From the NCBI GenBank assembly GCA_033816765.1, contig CM066288.1, positions 1,860,001-1,924,000 on the forward strand: a stretch of 64,000 nucleotides of DNA, read 5' to 3'. Positions 32,757 through 45,144 of the stretch are shown here, piece by piece. Both the position numbers and the translations under genes were made by a program. The DNA is from Nothopassalora personata. Its lineage: Eukaryota; Ascomycota; Dothideomycetes; Mycosphaerellales; Mycosphaerellaceae. The notes beneath the pieces were generated by a model that saw only the letters and a list, made by a program, of their open reading frames with translations, ran no database searches and was not told where the DNA came from. Each line of letters opens with the position of its first letter. Within the stretch, counting starts at the first letter, position 1.

Positions 32757-35700
32757 TCTGGACGCGGTGATCAGTGAGGGCGGCAGAGATATGATGGGCA
32801 GGGGACTCACTTTGGAGTAGTGGAGGTAATGGGTTGATGTGTCGTCGGCTGCTTCTGCGATTCAGGTTAAGCTCCAGAAGCGTTCTTCAGGTGATGAGGC
32901 GGTGTGTGGAAGTTGAGAGCCGTTGAGCACTGGCCGTTCGTATCAAGAGGCTTGCTGAAGGTTCGCGGATGACGAAAGCCGAGTGAGTGAGTGAATGTGG
33001 TGAAGGACCCGAGTCGCTGGATGGGAAGGAGCTGAAACGTAGAGCTGGCAGCCGAAGCTATATAGGAGTTTCTCTGGGTCGTCTGATGCTACAGCTTGGG
33101 GAGGATGCCTCAGCGCTCTCACACCAAAGAGGAATTGGTCCTTTATGCCACCCTCCAGGTAAGCACGGTGCTCAGCCAGTGACAGGTACGGCGCACACAA
33201 GTCTCGTCGAATACAGAGACTGGGTGATGGATTGAGCAAAGAGGCAAGATCTGGTGATCCCATGGAGGGCGGGCAACTGTGCGACGTGCTGCCCTTTTCT
33301 CCTTCGCTGCCAGCGAGTGGTCATGGCTCACTCAAAGCAGTAAGCAGAGAAAGTGTGCCAGCAGCTAGAGCGACGTGGCTCACGACTCTCCGTCGCCGCG
33401 GCTGTGGGTTGCAATGTTCTGGGAGAAGATCCCTGCGGTAGGGCACAATAGCCAGACTGCTTTGAGCGATGGGTGGGCGGGCGTGTTGTGTGCCAGAGCA
33501 AAAGCTCTTCCAGAAAGGCGTCTGGAATCAGCGCTTAGGAACCCATCGAATCGGCTGACGCTCCCCAGGTCCCGGGCACTGGGAATCGTTGCACCACTGC
33601 AAGCAGTTAGATCTTGCTTAAGGTTTAGCTCCTGGAAATCGAGCAACTTCAGCGAATTCCGGATCGCTTGAGGGCTACACAATCGAAGATTGCCGCAATC
33701 CTCACACTGCTGCCCTCGATGGGACGGCGGATGCAGGCCGAAGCTTACCTCCCTGGGTCTTGCGGCATGCTGCGTACAGTACAGTACATACTGGGTGACT
33801 GGCCCACTGGCCGGCAGACGACAGGCATCGTTTTGGCAACAAGCAGACGTCCAGAGAAAGTCTGGCATGACTGCCGTAACGGGCGCACTGCATACGCCGT
33901 GCAGGCGCACAGAAGCCATTCGACGCACCGCAAAACGGCTCGCGGAGTCATCTCATGTCAAGCCTGCAAGCGCTGCCTGGAAAGTGGCCGCGCGTGTCAA
34001 TGATAGTTCTAGAAGTGGTCAGGTGTCCCGACGTTGTTGCGCCGTCAGGAGCCAGGACGTGCTCAAACATGATCGCCCTACATACAGTAGACCGAAAGAA
34101 TTCCTCATCACTACACCTCCACCACCGCCCACGAGTGACATGTTTCCTGGCCCCACCGTCCGCGCTAGGACACGCCGACTGCCCACCACCTGACGGCGAC
34201 GTGTAACTGCCTTCTTTCTCCCCGCCAGGAATGTGATGATTCGCAATGCCAGAGGCGGCATCATGCGCCCGGTAATTGTCACCATTGCACGGGAGTACGA
34301 GCGCACGCTTACTGACAGGTTCGTACCTACTACCTGGTCGCGCCCCTGCTACCTGCTTGCGAAATAGAGATGGTCCTGCAGCCACACCTAGAAAGTCCAT
34401 CATCAACCTGGAACCCATGCCTGTATCCGCAACACGTCAGACTATCCGGCCGGCCATTTGTTCGCAGCCTCGCGCGCATGAGCGTCTGTTTGGCGCCAGT
34501 TCCGGCAGACGATGCGACGACGTGCGCCATGACAGACAACGCACCTGGCCATCTGCAGCTGTGGCGCAAAACGGAAACCTCACGTTCTTTGCCGCATCAA
34601 AGAATTGATTGATAGCGGCCATGGGATCTGCAAGTCCCGGCCATGGCGCTACCAGGTCATGCAACCCAAACAGCTCCCTTGCAGACCGCAACGCAGGGCA
34701 GAACGTGGAGAAGCTCGGAGTTGGCCAAACGTCACCTCATTCAGGCCTCTACTTCGGCTCAAAACATTCACTGGCATTTGGTCAGAAGTATCGTGTAGTA
34801 CAAGCAGCCCTTTCATTGACTCGTCGCGCTGACGACGGCTCTTGAAATCTCTTCAGATTGGAAGGCAGTGCCGGCGTCCGCCGGACGTTGCCACCAGCGC
34901 GTTCGCATATCCTGCAGGAGCCACACACCCTGCATGCCAAGTATACCAATATACCTTTTGATCTGGATCATGTCTCTTATCTTGCTCGTACTGACCAAGA
35001 CACCTTCTACTCACTGTCGCTGTAGGCACCTGCTCTCCCACCACCTCGGTCGCACCGAGACAATCATCTGGCGGAGGGAACTCCATTGCATACGGAAGCG
35101 GGTACCACGTTTCACGATTCTCACTCGGTCCATGTCCGAGGACTTAGACACAAGATTATGCCATGGCGTTTGCGGCTCGCAATCATGTCTCCACTCCTGC
35201 GCAGATCGCATTGCGCAATTCAAAACTAATGCAGGAACACGTCTCACAAAGTATTTCGTTCCCGGTCACCGGGTCTGGCGTCAATGCGATGGAGATGTAT
35301 TTGTGCGCTCTGCGAGGGTTCGGTTCAGGACCCGCTTGCTCAACGGCCTCAAATCTCCCATTGATCGTTGACGCCCAAGTCATGATCGCCGGGAGAGACG
35401 GTTGCATCATCAACCCTGTAGCAACTCGATTTGCTTGATCTTGATGAGCAGCAGGGTCAAAGCGACGGGCATTGCTCTCCTGAAACTTGAAAATGAGGCA
35501 AGTTCTTCCAAAATCGTTCATTCACGTTTACAGATCAGCGCACCTCCTGTGAAATTCTCGCCTTTCGAAACTGTCACACTTCTGCTGCGACGATGGAAGC
35601 CGCGCGTCATTCAAAGCGCTGTCACATTCAAATGCAAGGCCCCATTGAACCTGGCCAAGATAAGCGGGCGAGGCGATCTGAGCTGCTGGGAACGCATAGT

Positions 35701-35955
35701 GCGAAGACAAGTAAAGAAGAACAAGATGCCAGAGCTGCCAACTGTTCGGTGGTGAGGGAAGTCTTGGGGATGCGGAGCATACTCCCACCAAACGGACCGA
35801 AGAAGCAAAAGCCTGGAAATCAACATCTTCAAGAGGAAGAATCCTCCGTCAGCATTGGGGCTGGTGCATCTCAGACCATGCTAAGTCCACACGAACAAGC
35901 GAGTGTATAGATCCAATCTCTACCCCTACCTCCCACCCCGCCAAAGACTCCACCT
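32757..35955. other. Gene-poor 3.2-kb stretch
   Basis: Many open frames of 60-180 codons overlap on both strands because stop codons are few, but none shows a domain, a credible exon structure or a signal peptide. A frame at 35,163-35,438 (plus) has the most protein-like composition but cannot be assigned. No transposon is recognised, and CpA/TpG usage is normal, so this is not a RIP-mutated repeat. Confidence 0.45.
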
Positions 35956-36745
35956 CTACTTCTTGCTATTCTGAATAGCCTCCATCCTCTCATCCCTACA
36001 CTTCTTCACCGCCGGCCTTGCCTGCAATTTCTCGTTCCAAGCCCAACACACCGGATACTTCTCCTTCCACTCGCTCACGAAATCCTCCCCCATCATATGC
36101 GGCGGGTACTCCAATAACCAATGCCACGGCACAAAAGCCAAATCCGCATACGTCACCTTATCACCCACCAAGAATTCTCTCCCACTAGCCTGGAGATGAC
36201 TATCAATCACCCCCAACACACGTCGAATCTCGTTTCCATACCGGTCCAAACAAGATGTTAAATTCTTCTCAGGATGGTAGAGAGTGAACCACGCGCGTTG
36301 ACCGAAGTAGGGGCCCTGGCCAGAAGTTTGGAAGTGCAGCCAGCACTTTTGTTCGTACCTCTCGGTTCCCGTGGTGTAGGAGAGGGAATTTGTGGGGTCG
36401 TAGGTTTCTAGCAGGTACTCGATTATTGCGCCGGACTCCCAGAGTTTGATGTTTCCGTTGTTGGGGTCCTCGATGGCGGGGACGCGGCCGTTGGGGAATT
36501 GGGACTGGAAGGGAGGTTGTTTGAGTTCGGTGAAGTCCATGATTACGCTGTCGTAGGGGATGTTTAGTTCGGACAGGATTATGGCGACTTTCCAGGGGTT
36601 GGGGCCCTGGGGTCGTGGGTCAGTTGGTGATTCGTCTTGGACTGTGGAGGAGGAGAGGTCGTACACCTGGGTGGCTGTAGAGCTTGATGGGCTTCTCAGG
36701 CTTGATGCCTGTTGCGGCGTTGAGGGCTTGTTTGATGGTGTCCAT
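35956..36745 (-). CDS. Glutathione S-transferase, Ure2-like
   Basis: Exons 36665-36745 and 35956-36606 join across a 58-bp intron and encode 243 residues. The N-terminal thioredoxin-fold part has KPIKLYSHPGGPNPWKVAI, then IPYDSVIMDF, NGRVPAIEDP with the cis-Pro, and LWESGAIIEYLLETYD, which binds glutathione. The all-helical C-terminal domain has GREFLVGDKVTYADLAFVPW, the N-capping region of GSTs. The PNPWKV block is typical of fungal Ure2-like and URE2p-related GSTs. It lacks the prion-type Asn-rich N-terminus of yeast Ure2. Probable roles are detoxification or redox. Confidence 0.9.
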
Positions 36746-37137
36746 GGCGATGATGTTGTTGTCAAATTGGTAGTGAGGATGATGGAAGAGGAGGTCAAGG
36801 AGGAGTAAGAAGTATATGGACGATAACAGCTGTCTTCGTTTAAGCGGTCCATGAGAGCTTCGGTCATCGTGCTTGCAAAAGTCGATGGTCAAAAGTTTGT
36901 GAGAGCTGTTGGGCAGCTACGCGTGTTGCTAATGCAATGATCCACTATCGTCTGTCACCGCCGAAGACGCCGATCGTGCGAGGGGTAGACCTTTTCCCCC
37001 TCCCTTTCTTAATAGCTATTGTGGTGATTTGAGCCTTACGACACTGATTTGCAATGGACATTGATGGGTGGTCTTCGTGGACTGCCGATGTCTGATCATC
37101 AATGTCTTGAGCCAATGAACTGTATCAACCTCGTTAT
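36746..37137. other. Intergenic, nothing recognised
   Basis: Upstream region of the GST gene and 3' side of the BTB gene. Nothing further. Confidence 0.5.
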
Positions 37138-39500
37138 TCAAAGCACGTGGCACCGGTTCTGGATCTTGTCCCCACAATCGCAGACAGTGTAGTAGCTCCA
37201 TAGACATGGCAGTCGGAATGCTGCCCGCTCAAGATGTGGCTGCTGTGGAATACCATTACTGTCATGAATTGATACGAAGCTTTGTGTCTGTCCTGAAGAA
37301 ATGCTATGCATCGCAGCAGCGCTTTTGCCATCGATACTGGTAATACCGCCTTTACCATTGCGAACCTTCACGATAGAGCTGACTCTACTCAACTTCCTAG
37401 GACCGCTCGCAATGCTCGCAGTCCTGCTGGTAGCGTGACTAATGTTACTTGATCGGCTGGTCGAAGACCCTACCAGCGTAGGTCTTACGGCGCCGTTCGG
37501 AGTACCAGGTACAGTCGGCGAGACGCTCTTGAGGTGGCGGCGTGTCTTCTTAGGGGCCCGATCCTGCATCTTTCGCTTGCGTGAGTGATTGGAAGCTGTG
37601 CTTTCCTTCTCGAGATCTGCATCGTTGTCTGAGTAGATCCTATTGAAACGGGAAGTGTGGTCGCCAGTCGCTCTCGTCTGTGTCCTTGCTATCGCGTTGT
37701 TATCATTGGCGATCCCATCGTTGAGGTGAGCCGCCTTGGCTGACCTGGCTCTGGAAAGCGGTCTGTTCCCTTTCCCTAGCGAAGGAGATTTGAAAGCAGG
37801 GTTGAACGTGATACCATGAACATTGACAGTGAGGCCTTGGTCACCTCGCATTATGCTCGAATCTGATACTGTGTTCGGCTGGGACACGGCGCTGTCACCA
37901 TTGGGTATGCGCATTGTCGCACTGTACTGTACTGTTGAACCGGCATCTGTCGGGCTGAAGGGCGAGGCCATGCCCATGAAGTCGTCGTGGAGTGGCAACT
38001 TCTTCCGGATAGTAATCAATGGAGTTTGAGAAGCTGAAGCCGATGAACTTCCAGGTGCTCGCTTTTCCAGTTTCGGAGGCACATTTGAGGGAACTCTTGT
38101 CGATCGGATGTTGGCCTGTATTGCAAGTTTCTCGTTCGCATGCGCAGTCTGACGGCTTTGCTCCGGAGTGTCCGTTGACAACCCGGTGAGTGAGTTCGCT
38201 GATGTAGGCTGAGCCGTGTCACGACCTCCAGCCGTGGACCGCCTTGCTGCCGCTGGAGCTCGTTTAGGTGTATTCAGCTTCCTCGGTGTGCGCCTCTCAG
38301 CCAGCGGCTCCGCGAGAGGTATTTGCAGGTTGCCAATGCTCTGCGCAGCGTTGCTTGTTGTCATTGGAGGTCCTTGGAAGTATGAGCACGTGATGCTAGC
38401 ACACGTTGTGCGCCTTTGAACAGAAGGAGCTAACCTTGGCCATTAACTGCTCCCGTCTTGGTCGCTCTTGCCTTGCCTTTGCCCTCAAGCTGGCATCCCG
38501 AAACATCATCGTGATCATGATATGTGCATTGACTGCCAAAGGTAGGATCTTCAAATAACATCCCACCAGACATGCTGCGTATGGCGTTGACCATTTCGAC
38601 GGCGAAGTCGGGGTTGTTCTCAAAGCATTTTCGATAGGCTTCGGCGTTGCGATTGACCTCTGGGTCCATGATTTGTCGAGCTGCTATCTTGATCATCAGC
38701 GAACGGAACGGCGAGCCGACAGGTGATGCGCGATAGATCTCATTGACCTCGTCTGCGTCCGGCACCAATTGCGATTCATTCAGGCACTGTCGATACTGGT
38801 CCATGGATATGTTCTTCAGCCGGATCATGTCAAATCTTTCGCAAAGCAGATACAGTTTATGGCAGGCCACGGCATAGTCATACTTGGCCTCGTCCGACAT
38901 TTCTGAAGCATCTTCGAGCTGCCCTTGGTATAGCCATTTCACTAGCAACTCAAACCCGACTGGATCGTCGTCAGGAAGATCCAATTGGAAGTGCTTTGTC
39001 CCGTTCGTCTCAGTCTCGCCGTCCAATCGTGGCTCGGTCTCGAAATATGATGAGTGGTGACATAGCAGGTTGCGATGCAAGCTCCAGTGCTTCCTGTCGC
39101 GTCCAACGCGGATATCAACTGTTGGTCCGGACAGCAACCTTTTGCGCATATTCTCAGTCTCGTCATCCCACACATTCTGATAGCTTGGCGACCGTCCACC
39201 CAGCTCTAACAGTCGCAATCGGGCATGCTGGCCCAAGTACTGGGAGCTGCTCATATCGCACAGCTAGAGCTACGGCAGAGGTAGCCAGGACGGGAGGGCG
39301 ACGTACCCGGCGAAAGTCTTTGCGGTGGACGTCAGGATATCGGCGCGCACAACGCGTGCAGGCACCACTACTATCGGGCCATTGTTCACGTAGGCGAAAT
39401 CGCGCGAGTAGATGGTCGGTCCCGTATGCGTGATGGGCGAGGAGCGCTTCGCGGTGAGATGGATGGGGGAGCCGTTTAGAGGCTCAGAGATGCTACCCAT
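37138..39500 (-). CDS. BTB/POZ protein with long disordered basic tail
   Basis: Exons 39307-39500, 38435-39246 and 37138-38372 join in phase across introns of 60 and 62 bp and encode 746 residues. The N-terminus (about 64 residues) has no known domain. The second exon carries a BTB domain: PTVDIRVGRDRKHWSLHRNL, then SSYFETEP and GFELLVKWLYQGQL, followed by a helical BACK-like stretch. The third exon is long, Ser/Thr/Pro/Arg-rich and disordered, with a likely nuclear signal (SRKRKMQDRAPKKTRRHLK). BTB domains mediate dimerisation and often link to Cul3 ligases; no further domain is visible. If the first intron is not used, translation could start at 39254 instead. Confidence 0.75.
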
Positions 39501-40369
39501 CAGCCGGGACGGTGTCCACGATGATATACATGCGAGCTGATGATGCAAGGAGATGGCAGACGCATCGTTGAACAAGGGAATGAATGTGCACCAGATTGAC
39601 ATGTCCAGCGCGTCGGACTCGGGAGAACAATTTTGCTTAGCAGGTTGCACTGCACGTGCTCGCGTGATTGTTGCCGGGATTGTCAAACAAGGAAGTGGCG
39701 GTACCCTTGCAGAAACGAAACAGTCGCATCCCTCGACGCGCGCTGACCTCACTGCAACAACACACATCAACACGTATACGTGGAAACAATATCCTCTCGA
39801 TATCGATAATGCTCTATGCAGGATTATGCAAGAACTATGACGAGGACATCGTCGTACTGGTCGACTGTCACATTTGCCTGCCATGATTGATGAGGTCTTC
39901 AACACGAGCTGCCGAGGTCTTCTTCACACCGCGAGCACGACACACCGACAACAACCAAAAGTACGTCTGCAGAACATCAAGCGTACAGCAGCAGCACGTA
40001 TGACGTGCACCAGGACAATAGTCTGAGGAGTTCCCACTTTTGCCACGCATCGACGCCACAATCCGACACTGCACGGGCCCGACTTGTGCCAAGTCCTCCC
40101 AGATTGCAGTGACTGAATTCATCATCACAGTGGCTCGCATGATGCTGCTCTGAGCAACCCGCTTCCGTGATCGTGTCACTGTCCTTACAGGTAGAGGTCC
40201 ACCATGACGTTGCTGTCTTTCATGATGGTAGACAATCGCGCAACGACATAAGAGAAGGTCGTGCCTGCGTGTAGGCTGCATGCAGTCTCAAGAAATTTCT
40301 TACTACATTCCCCGTCTACATCACCAACTCACACAATCCTTTCCACATACGACACAACACATCCTCAAC
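39501..40369. other. Divergent intergenic region, nothing recognised
   Basis: Separates the BTB gene (minus) from the stress-type gene (plus). No repeat or RNA gene is seen. Confidence 0.5.
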
Positions 40370-41137
40370 ATGGACGCAGCAACATCCGCAGTCAACAAGC
40401 TCCTGTACGGCAAATCTGGCCACGAGGCAGAGGCGCAAGCAACACCACCAGCTGCCTCTGCCTCTTCCAACAAAAATGTCCCTGACCGAACTAACGAAGT
40501 CGCTAGTTCCGGTTCAGGACAAAAGGACACAACCGTGGAGCGCGAAGTCGCTCCAGCAGTCGAGCATGAGACGGTGAAGAAGGAGCATGAGACGAGGGAG
40601 CAGACTGTCATCGACCGCGAGCGCCACCAACACCACTACCACACTACCGTCCAGCCGCTCAAGGACCAAGAGGTCAAGGCAACCGAGCACACCCACGAGC
40701 AGGCCGCCACACAAGAACGTGTCATCGATAAGGACGACGAGGGTGACCAGATCAAGGCCCGTGTTGATGCTAGGGAAGGTGCCTTCAGCGATACGACTGT
40801 CGAGGCTGCCACCAAGGAGACCAAGACTGATGAGGGTGCCGTGGTCGGCGAGAATGTGCACCACCACTTGCACGAGACAATCCAGCCAGTAATCGAGAAG
40901 GGTAAGTCGGCCAAGCACTATGCCAACATCTGTTCAATACTAACATCACTCCAAAAAGAAACCATCGTTCCCTCAGTAACACACAAGACCATCCCAGTGC
41001 ACGAGGTCATCAATGAGGGCACCAAGGACCACGGTGTCACCAAAAAGGAGCCCATCTCCGTTGATGAGTTCAAGCACAACCTCAGCGGCGAGAAGACCAC
41101 TGAGGTCAAGAAGGATACTGCCGACGTCACGATCTAG
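40370..41137 (+). CDS. Hydrophilic His/Glu-rich stress-type protein
   Basis: Exons 40370-40901 and 40959-41137 join across a 57-bp intron with a clear ACTAAC branch point and encode 236 residues. The protein is very hydrophilic, without Cys or membrane segments. Its repeated pattern is HHYHTTVQPLKDQEV, then VHHHLHETIQPVIEK and HKTIPVHEV, each a His cluster followed by (I/V)QP or (I/V)P. This pattern occurs in fungal proteins often labelled allergen or LEA-like, thought to be induced by stress. The function is not known. The unspliced frame is also open but would insert residues that break the IEKETI join. Confidence 0.75.
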   Translation: MDAATSAVNKLLYGKSGHEAEAQATPPAASASSNKNVPDRTNEVASSGSGQKDTTVEREVAPAVEHETVKKEHETREQTVIDRERHQHHYHTTVQPLKDQEVKATEHTHEQAATQERVIDKDDEGDQIKARVDAREGAFSDTTVEAATKETKTDEGAVVGENVHHHLHETIQPVIEKGKSAKHYANICSILTSLQKETIVPSVTHKTIPVHEVINEGTKDHGVTKKEPISVDEFKHNLSGEKTTEVKKDTADVTI

Positions 41138-41389
41138 GAAATGATTATGAGCACGAAGAGATGAAGGAGAATCTGTACGATAATGACCTTGCTGCTGGAC
41201 CTACAGCATGTGTATACCATGTAGATACCCAGCAGACGCCGATCTTGGAGAACATTTGATAGAATGTGAAACTTACAGACCCATTATGCGACCTCGTGTC
41301 TCATTCTTCCATACCATCTTAATGACTTCATTTTTTGCTACACAGTATAATTACAGCCTCTTCCAAGTGACACGACAGCCGCCCACGCT

Positions 41390-42144
41390 TCATCTGTTCA
41401 ACTCCCTAACCGCCCCTTCGAAATCCGGCACATCGTCAGCTCTACTCGCCGGCCCTCCCCACTTAACCAACCCGTCCGCCCCAATTCCATACGTCCCACT
41501 CGTCTGCCACCGACTCCCACTCTCCGTGGGCCGATTCGAAATCCCATTCTTGCCGAGTTGAAAGACGCTCAATAATGCCGCAGGCGTCAATACATGAGCC
41601 CAACTCGACACACCAAGCCCGTAGGCTCCGTAAATCTCACGGTCCGGGTCTGTGACCTGGAGAGTGTCAGAGAGCGACAGCGAAGCATCAGAATCGGGAA
41701 CGGGAAAAGTGGAGTGGGAGGGCTTACGACTCGCAGATTGTCAGGCTCAGAGCCGTACTGGGGGAGGGACTTTAACCACTTCTGGGTGTGTTCCTCTTCG
41801 GAGTGGGAGATTGCGATGAAGTCGATGTCTCGGTGAGGTTTTGCTGCTTCGCGCATGTGGAGGAAAGTCTTTTCGGCGAAGGGGCAGCCGCAGTGGCGGA
41901 GGAAGGCGAGGATGGTTTGTTTGCGGGGTTCTAGGGCGAGTTTGGCTGGGCGAGGTGCTGGTGGGAGGAAGAACGTGTTGGCGGATGTAGGGTTTGGGGC
42001 GCCATGAGGCGTTTAGGGCGTAGAAATGTTATCGTCCATTGTTGAAGACTTACCTTCAGTTCCGATCTTGGGAGGGTCGGAGGCGTACATGCCGGTCGGT
42101 GCTGATGGGGCGAACCATGAGTTGAATTCTTGTACGAAGGTCAT
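41390..42144 (-). CDS. AhpC/TSA-like (peroxiredoxin-like) thioredoxin-fold protein
   Basis: Exons 42054-42144, 41728-41957 and 41390-41656 join across introns of 96 and 71 bp and encode 195 residues. The core is RKQTILAFLRHCGCPFAEKT, with candidate redox Cys near 53 and 55. The segments FIAISHSEEEHTQKWLK and VTDPDREIYGAYGLGVSSWA follow, in the order expected for the peroxiredoxin-like 2 (AhpC-TSA_2) family. The Cys spacing (CGC) differs from a classical CxxC, so the mechanism may differ from thioredoxins. The C-terminal part has a strand reading SGTYGIGADGLVKWGGPA. It is probably a cytosolic redox protein. Confidence 0.85.
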
Positions 42145-42840
42145 CTTGATCGTTGCGTTGTGATGTTCTGAACTCTTGAGATCGGTATGCACTGGTGCTG
42201 CTGTATGAACAAGAATGTCTTTGTTTGTGCGGTGATGCTCAATCTCGGGAGCTCTGCCCAGAGCAACGTCACAGTGGTCGACAAGGTTGGAGCGTACGAG
42301 CGGTGGACTTTTTGTTAGCCGAAGTGTGATATTTGCCACGCTTTGAGTCTAGAATACTGTACTGATGCGTGCCGCCTTCAGGTCACGATAAATCCTGCAA
42401 CGATTTCATGTCGCAGGTATTGCATTGCGTGCATCGTTGATCCGGAGCTCTGTCCAGGTTGCAATTGTTGATTCCCGGGCCCAAGCACCGAGACTGCTGG
42501 AGAGGCGAGACGAACATGGCAGTGCTAGTTGATACCACATCCAGTGTTGTAAGTATCAAAATCATGCTCCAACATGAGAGAGCACGGAGATCAACGAAAG
42601 CGAGCAACTCCCTGGTGATGTCCCTGGCGTGCCATGGTCGTGATCGAGAGGCCGTTGCCCACGAGAGGCCGTTGCCCACAAGCGTGACGCAGTCGGTAAG
42701 CTGGTAGTGAATGCAGAAGATGTTGCTGTGGTGGTGTTGTTTTGGTAGGTGGTTGGTTGGTTGGTTGGTCTATCATAGAGCTTTCTAGAACCCAGAGGGG
42801 TACGCAGCTATTACATCATCAAAGTCGCATCAAATTGCGC
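42145..42840. other. Intergenic, last unique DNA before the repeat nest
   Basis: No coding region is recognised. A run of GGTTG units lies near 42,749-42,770. From about 42,850 AATCAAATT-like units appear, and RIP composition starts near 42,960. Confidence 0.55.
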
Positions 42841-42849
42841 CAAGGCTTC

Positions 42850-45144
42850 CAATCAAATCTGATTGACCGTCCCATTAAATTTCAATCAAATTCCCAATGA
42901 AATTTTCAATTAAATTTTCTCAATCAAATTTTCACTTCTAAAAATCGATCTTAGGCATGCTGCCTTAGGTTCCTCTCACATAATCTCTGATGCCTTAGGC
43001 TAAATTGGTTAGTAAGTGAATGGCCGGGCCTAGCTCCGGTAAGGCTATTAGTTCGATTCTTCATTTGCGTTATTAGTTGTTAACTGCTAATTGTGTTGCG
43101 GTGCCTTCGTAACTTAATGTAACGTAACTATTAGTGTAGCTACTACTACAGTGCCGTTATTGCTGCTTAGCCGTTGGTTGTTAGCTTCGTAATAAAGAGA
43201 TAGTTACTAGTGCTTCTCTATGTAGCCTCTTGCCTTATTAATCGGTAGTAGGGAACGTGTTCTTCTACTTACATATTAATTGTCGTAACTGAACTCGTTA
43301 TTTTCCTATTAATCGAGCACTTAGTAGTCGGCTCGTGCCGCCTAGGCTATCTACGCTTCGTGCCCGGGTCTAGCGCTATAAAGCCTCGGCCCTAAATGCA
43401 TCTACTTAAACTAATATAGTAGTCGTCCTTTAACATTTAGTAGGTTAATAGGTCGTTTAATAGAGGTGCTAGTCGTTCTCGAGTGCGGCTAGCTCCATTT
43501 TATTAGCTAATATTAGAGCGTTACTAGTTAGTCTTAGTCGGTCGCCGTTAGAGCGTAACGGTTAGCTAGGTAGCTTTAGTAATAGTAGTAGTTCGAACTA
43601 ATAGTTACTCGCGTGTCTATGTTACGCTTGTCGGTTACCTAAGGTGCTCCCTTAGTATCGATGCCGTTTAGGCAATATTTAATGCCCTCGATCTTCTTAT
43701 TCGTAAGCCTACGGGGCGCTATCGCTTACTAGTGGGTTTTAGCTAAGTGTCTACTAGTAGCGGGTGAGTAGTGGGTCTCTAATTAATGTTCGATTTATGT
43801 ATATTGCGGCATTAATAATTATGTAAGAGGCCTATTGTCTACTCGGTTAATAGTCTCTCTAATTCTTTATAGTGCCCTAGCGTGTCTTTATTGCAAAATT
43901 GTGCTTAGGTAAGTATATAGCCTCTACTACTTTCGCGGCTTTAGTACTATGTTCGAGGGAGGTCTACCTCTTTAGTTATATAATACATACCGTTAGGCTA
44001 GGCCCGAGGACGTTAGTTAATGTCTCAACTAACTACTCGTCCGGCGAGAGTTGTAGCCTTAGTTTTAAGTTGCTTCTTTACTTACTACTTAGCTAACTTA
44101 CTAGCTCTACGCTCGTTAAGTTCGCCGTTAGCTTTATGCTCCGCTTTAGTAAAACGTTCGGCCTCTCGTTTAACATCGACTGCCCTAAATTGCTTAAGGC
44201 ATTGCGCCTTAAGTAGCATCTAAGCCGCGTAATTAACTATCGCTAGGTTACTAAGAAGAAGTCGTAAGTTAGTAACACGTTAGCTAATTAATGCCTATAT
44301 CTCCTCTCTCTCATTAATAAATCTAGGGCAGGTTAGTAGTATGTAAGCGGCGGTTTGTCGGTGTGCTTTATCTATTCGGTCGTCCGGTGTCTAGTAAAAG
44401 TTATAGCTTAGTAATAGTACGTAGCCTATCTTATATAAGTAAGCATTAAGCGAGATAAAGCCGGTTCTTACTTATGTTATGATTAAGCCTAAGTAACGGC
44501 TCGCCGTCTTATACTTAGCGAGTGTTAATTTACTTAGTTCTAGTTAAAGGCGGAACAGTAGCCGGCTATGCGTGTCTTCGGTCTACCGTTACTTCCATTT
44601 TCTCGCTAATTCGTCCTTTATGTAGCCTTATGCCTACGTTATTGTCTTTATTAAGTTTTAATAGGGCTTCGCCCTATTCGCTACTTCGTTAGCGAGCATG
44701 TTGGCTAATTCGTTACCGGGGATGCCTATATAGCCTAGTATCTAGACGATAGTAATAGGACAAGGGATAGTTTATCTTAACGCGTGAAAGTCCGCTATCG
44801 CCCCTTGCGCGATTAATGCCGTTACATTCGTAATTAACTTCGCTAGGCCCTAATTGTCCGTGTAGATGTATACTAGCTCAATTAGGTTTTACTTAATAAC
44901 GGTCTTTAATACTAGCAGTATGCCGTGTGCCTCGGTATAGTACGATAATAAGTGTGTTTACGTACTAAGCGGCATAGCCTCCTAGATCGTTTCGTCTATT
45001 ATTACCGCTAAGTATCTAAGTCGGTTACCCTTCTTATCTTTCTTAAGCGAGCTATCGGTATATATGTGTATACTAGTAATGTCTACTAACTACCCTATGT
45101 AGGCCTATCCGAGTTGTGGTAGTATAGAGCGGTGCTTACGTAAG
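42850..45144 (-). mobile_element. RIP-mutated Tad-like LINE remnant, 3' part
   Basis: On the minus strand an RNase H domain can be read once TAG/TAA are taken as lost Trp/Gln. ELVYIYTDN carries the first Asp, and WILGYIGIPGNELANMLA (from + strand about 44,700-44,745) is the typical LINE RNase H end. The element lacks its 5' part (endonuclease and RT); it stops where the TIR element begins at 45,145. Several degenerate AATCAAATT-like repeats at about 42,853-42,935 could be its 3' tail. Confidence 0.7.

Noticed and set aside
33930..34003. Zn2Cys6-type half motif (CKRCLESGRAC)
   Set aside because: Only half of the six-Cys pattern is present, the frame ends directly after it, and no regulator domain is nearby.
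35163..35438. 91-codon plus-strand frame as a gene
   Set aside because: Composition is acceptable, but there is no domain, splice support or signal, and it overlaps other open frames.
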